Shown here in pieces: positions 6,551 through 8,064 of a stretch of DNA of 8,064 nucleotides. The notes under the pieces were generated by a model, which was given only the letters and a program-made list of their open reading frames with translations, had not been told where the DNA came from and ran no database searches. Both the position numbers and the translations under genes were made by a program. Position 1 is the first letter of the stretch; each line of letters begins with the position of its first letter. The DNA is from Pseudomonadota bacterium (lineage in GTDB: Bacteria > Myxococcota > Polyangia > Polyangiales > Polyangiaceae). The stretch is from contig JAEZYO010000943.1 of assembly GCA_023419055.1 (NCBI GenBank), forward strand, positions 1-8,064, in the 5' to 3' direction.

Positions 6551-7249
6551 TCAGCTGGCTTCGAGCTGTTCGGCGGGTTGAAGCGTCTCGAGCTTCGCCT
6601 TGATGAGCGAGCTCGAGTCGGGCGGAGCCGAGTGCCGCAAGTCGCCGAGCTTGCTCTCGATGAACGCGAGCCGTCCGCAGACCTCGACCAGCGCGTCCCG
6701 GTTCGTGCGTTCGACGCCCGTCTGCACCAGCGCATCCACTGCGCTCTCGAGCTCGCGCGTGCAGCTTCGCAGCTGCGTGAGCGCCCTGTCCGACTCGGAG
6801 AGGCGTGGTCGACCGCGCCGCTCACCCTGGTCGCGCCGAGCTTCCAGCAATTCTTGCCGGAGCTTGCGCACGCTCCAGTGTTCCGCGCATGCGCGGTGAA
6901 GCCACTGCTCCTGTTCCTCGGGGGGGAGCGGGATCACGAGGCTGAAGTGGCTCGCTTCCAGCCGGCCGAGGCGCTCCGAGCTCGGCAGGGTTTGAACCAG
7001 CGCGTAGACGCCGATGGCCTGGTTCAGCGCGGAGCGGCTGAGCGGACATTCGGCGCGATCGGCGAGGCGCCGAACGGAGTTGTTCTTGTTGCGCCGTCGA
7101 TCCCTCCAGGCCTGCGCCGAGCCGTGAAAGAAGCGATCGAGGATCAGGCGCCCGATCGCGAGCGTCCGCTGGAGCCCGGTCTCGTGCATGATGCGCGAGA
7201 GCTCCACGACGACTTGCTGTAAGTCCCCTTCTTCGTTCGAATTGGCCAC
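6551..7249 (-). CDS. Unassigned protein with ParB/KorB- or DUF1016_N-like helical domain, RGRP motif and helical tail
   Basis: 232 residues from the chosen GTG; I do not recognise a named gene. Visible parts: an N-terminal helical region with IGRLILDRFF (about 32-41) and an arginine-rich WRDRRR; SVRRLA and PLSRSALNQAI (about 58-78), which resemble a helix-turn-helix; ASHF (about 99) through HWSVRKLRQEL (about 124-134), laid out like ParB/KorB HTH or DUF1016_N domains; RGRPRLS (145-151), an AT-hook-like core; then a charged, probably coiled-coil tail. There is no ParB nuclease or PD-(D/E)XK motif. GTG 7249 is preferred because GAAGG sits 8 bases upstream, while the stretch up to ATG 7336 uses rare codons, is less GC-rich at third positions, and has its purine tract directly against the ATG. 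It is a diverged paralog of the gene at 7390-8064 and lies downstream of it. A DNA-binding role is inferred. Confidence 0.78.
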   Translation of the reverse strand: MANSNEEGDLQQVVVELSRIMHETGLQRTLAIGRLILDRFFHGSAQAWRDRRRNKNNSVRRLADRAECPLSRSALNQAIGVYALVQTLPSSERLGRLEASHFSLVIPLPPEEQEQWLHRACAEHWSVRKLRQELLEARRDQGERRGRPRLSESDRALTQLRSCTRELESAVDALVQTGVERTNRDALVEVCGRLAFIESKLGDLRHSAPPDSSSLIKAKLETLQPAEQLEAS

Positions 7250-7334
7250 TCCCTTTACCTTCGCCTTCCATCTCGGTGGCCCCCTACAAAACCCAAGCTC
7301 GTTGATTCGATTGGTCCGGCTGCTCGGACGCGGC

Positions 7335-7374
7335 ATCCCTCCCGGCCGCTAGAAGCTTCTCAGTATCCCTCCCG
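7335..7374. promoter_or_regulatory. Candidate operator: 10-bp direct repeats flanking a palindrome
   Basis: ATCCCTCCCG occurs at 7335-7344 and again at 7365-7374, exactly 30 bases apart (about three helical turns). Between them, almost centred, is the 10-bp perfect palindrome AGAAGCTTCT (7351-7360). If the downstream gene starts at GTG 7249, the whole arrangement lies in its untranslated upstream region. Autoregulation by one of the flanking DNA-binding-like paralogs is a guess. Confidence 0.35.
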
Positions 7375-7389
7375 TCCCTCTCGACGCAC

Positions 7390-8064
7390 CTACTCGTAGT
7401 CGCTAACCGCTGATCTCGTCGGTTCCTTCCCGGCGTTTTCGAAAGGCGGCGACTTTGCGATCGCGAGCACGAGGCCCGGCCGCCGTCGACCCATGACCTG
7501 CGGGCCCTGCAACTCCGAGACGAGCTCCTGAATCTCGTCGAGGCTCGCGAGCAAGGCCGTCGATCGTTGCTCCGAGCGCCCCAGCCGATCGCGCGCCGCG
7601 CGCAGGGCCTCCACCGCTCTTCGGGCCTGCACCTCCGCTTTTTGTACGGCGGACGAGGGTGGTCGGCCGCGGCGCTTGCCGGCTTGCTGTCGAAGAGCTC
7701 GAATGGCGAGGAGCAAATCACGAACGCTCCAGGCGTTCTCCGCGCTCTGGTGCAACAGGTTCAACGCGACGTCGTTCGGTAAACCCACCACGCGCGTGAC
7801 CTGCGTCGGGCTCAAGGGAGCCAACTCCAGCACTTCGGGGTTACGTTCGATGAACAAATGCACATTGACAGCGTCGTTGAGCGCCGTCTTTTTGAACGGG
7901 CAATGCGGGTGATTGACCAGACGGCGGAGCGAGACATCCCGCCGGTCTCGTCGAGCACGCCAGCTCGCCTCGTCCCCGCCGAGCGCATCGAACACCACGC
8001 GCCCGACCTGGAGAATGCGTTTCCAGGCACATTCGTGCTCCGCAGCGCGAAGCACCCCCACTAC
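7390..8064 (-). CDS. Paralog of the 6551-7249 protein (ParB/KorB- or DUF1016_N-like), 5' truncated by window edge
   Basis: At least 224 residues; the frame is still open at the right edge (GTA, then GTG 8061), so the true start is probably outside. Numbering from GTG 8061: VGRVVFDAL (19-27), WRARRDRRDVSLRRL (34-48), CPFKKTALNDAVNVHLF (54-70), LSPTQVTRVVGLP (83-95), AWSVRDLLLAIRAL (110-123), KRRGRPP (129-135), and a helical tail of about 60 residues rich in Ala, Arg and Glu. Every landmark of the downstream paralog recurs in the same order and spacing, but few residues are identical, so the duplication is old. The 'LSPTQV..VV.LP' segment with WSVR resembles the helical DNA-binding part of ParB/KorB; the nuclease part is missing. 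Both genes are on the same strand, 140 bases apart, and could be co-transcribed. The function is unknown. Confidence 0.78.
   Translation of the reverse strand, partial: VVGVLRAAEHECAWKRILQVGRVVFDALGGDEASWRARRDRRDVSLRRLVNHPHCPFKKTALNDAVNVHLFIERNPEVLELAPLSPTQVTRVVGLPNDVALNLLHQSAENAWSVRDLLLAIRALRQQAGKRRGRPPSSAVQKAEVQARRAVEALRAARDRLGRSEQRSTALLASLDEIQELVSELQGPQVMGRRRPGLVLAIAKSPPFENAGKEPTRSAVSDYE

Noticed and set aside
6578..7222. A 214-codon plus-strand frame opposite the first paralog
   Set aside because: The minus frame shows a motif-by-motif match with the second paralog, while the plus frame has no counterpart there.
7250..7336. N-terminal extension of the first paralog to ATG 7336
   Set aside because: It has rare AGG/AGA codons, lower third-position GC, a purine tract abutting the ATG and no match to the paralog. 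It cannot be fully excluded.
6551..8064. Calling the paralogs DUF1016/YhcG-type nucleases or ParB proteins
   Set aside because: Only the helical portion resembles those families. I see no PD-(D/E)XK residues and no ParB CTPase/nuclease box, and the lengths are too short.
1..8064. CRISPR array, tRNA or rRNA gene, insertion sequence or attachment site
   Set aside because: I saw no regularly spaced repeats, cloverleaf pattern, transposase frame or terminal inverted repeats on either strand.

Overview
The window is GC-rich DNA with dense, mostly protein-coding content on both strands. It most resembles the chromosome of a myxobacterium or a close relative. The clues are the high GC, a very large secreted lipoprotein with six-cysteine 'CGDGxC..GExC' spacer modules, and the mix of accessory enzymes with unassigned paralogous DNA-binding-like proteins. 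The organism assignment is inference, since there is no rRNA or marker gene here.

Region A (1-2383) is the edge of a biosynthetic or tailoring cassette. It holds the C-terminal part of an HprK-like kinase, which overlaps by 8 bases with a GT2-type glycosyltransferase. Facing them, and separated from them by only 2 bases, is a nucleotidyltransferase-fold protein (NTP_transf_5-like). Its usual catalytic aspartates appear to be replaced. Kinase-like, glycosyltransferase and NTP_transf_5 genes together recall lasso-peptide/RiPP or surface-glycan tailoring clusters. No precursor or cyclase is visible in this window.

Region B (2384-2622) is a divergent, relatively AT-richer intergenic region. It has a plausible promoter for the nucleotidyltransferase-like gene on the minus strand, a strong Shine-Dalgarno for the large gene on the plus strand, and a small imperfect direct repeat.

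Region C (2623-6489) is one 1288-residue lipoprotein. In order it has a jelly-roll domain, a six-Cys module, a CBM6/35-like domain, two six-Cys modules, a PQQ-dependent glucose/sorbosone-dehydrogenase propeller, a diheme cytochrome c (SO2930/HNE_0200-like) and a C-terminal CBM4/9-like domain. It reads as a self-contained, surface-anchored sugar oxidase in which the sugar-binding, oxidising and electron-accepting parts share one chain. This is the most interesting object in the window. A perfect 12-bp hairpin (6503-6538) separates it from the next gene and can serve both strands.

Region D (6551-8064, minus strand) has two tandem, diverged paralogs. Each has a ParB/KorB- or DUF1016_N-like helical region ending in a WSVR motif, then an AT-hook-like RGRP core, then a helical tail. 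Between them lie two copies of a 10-bp word exactly 30 bp apart, flanking a 10-bp palindrome, which is a candidate operator. The right-hand paralog runs off the window.
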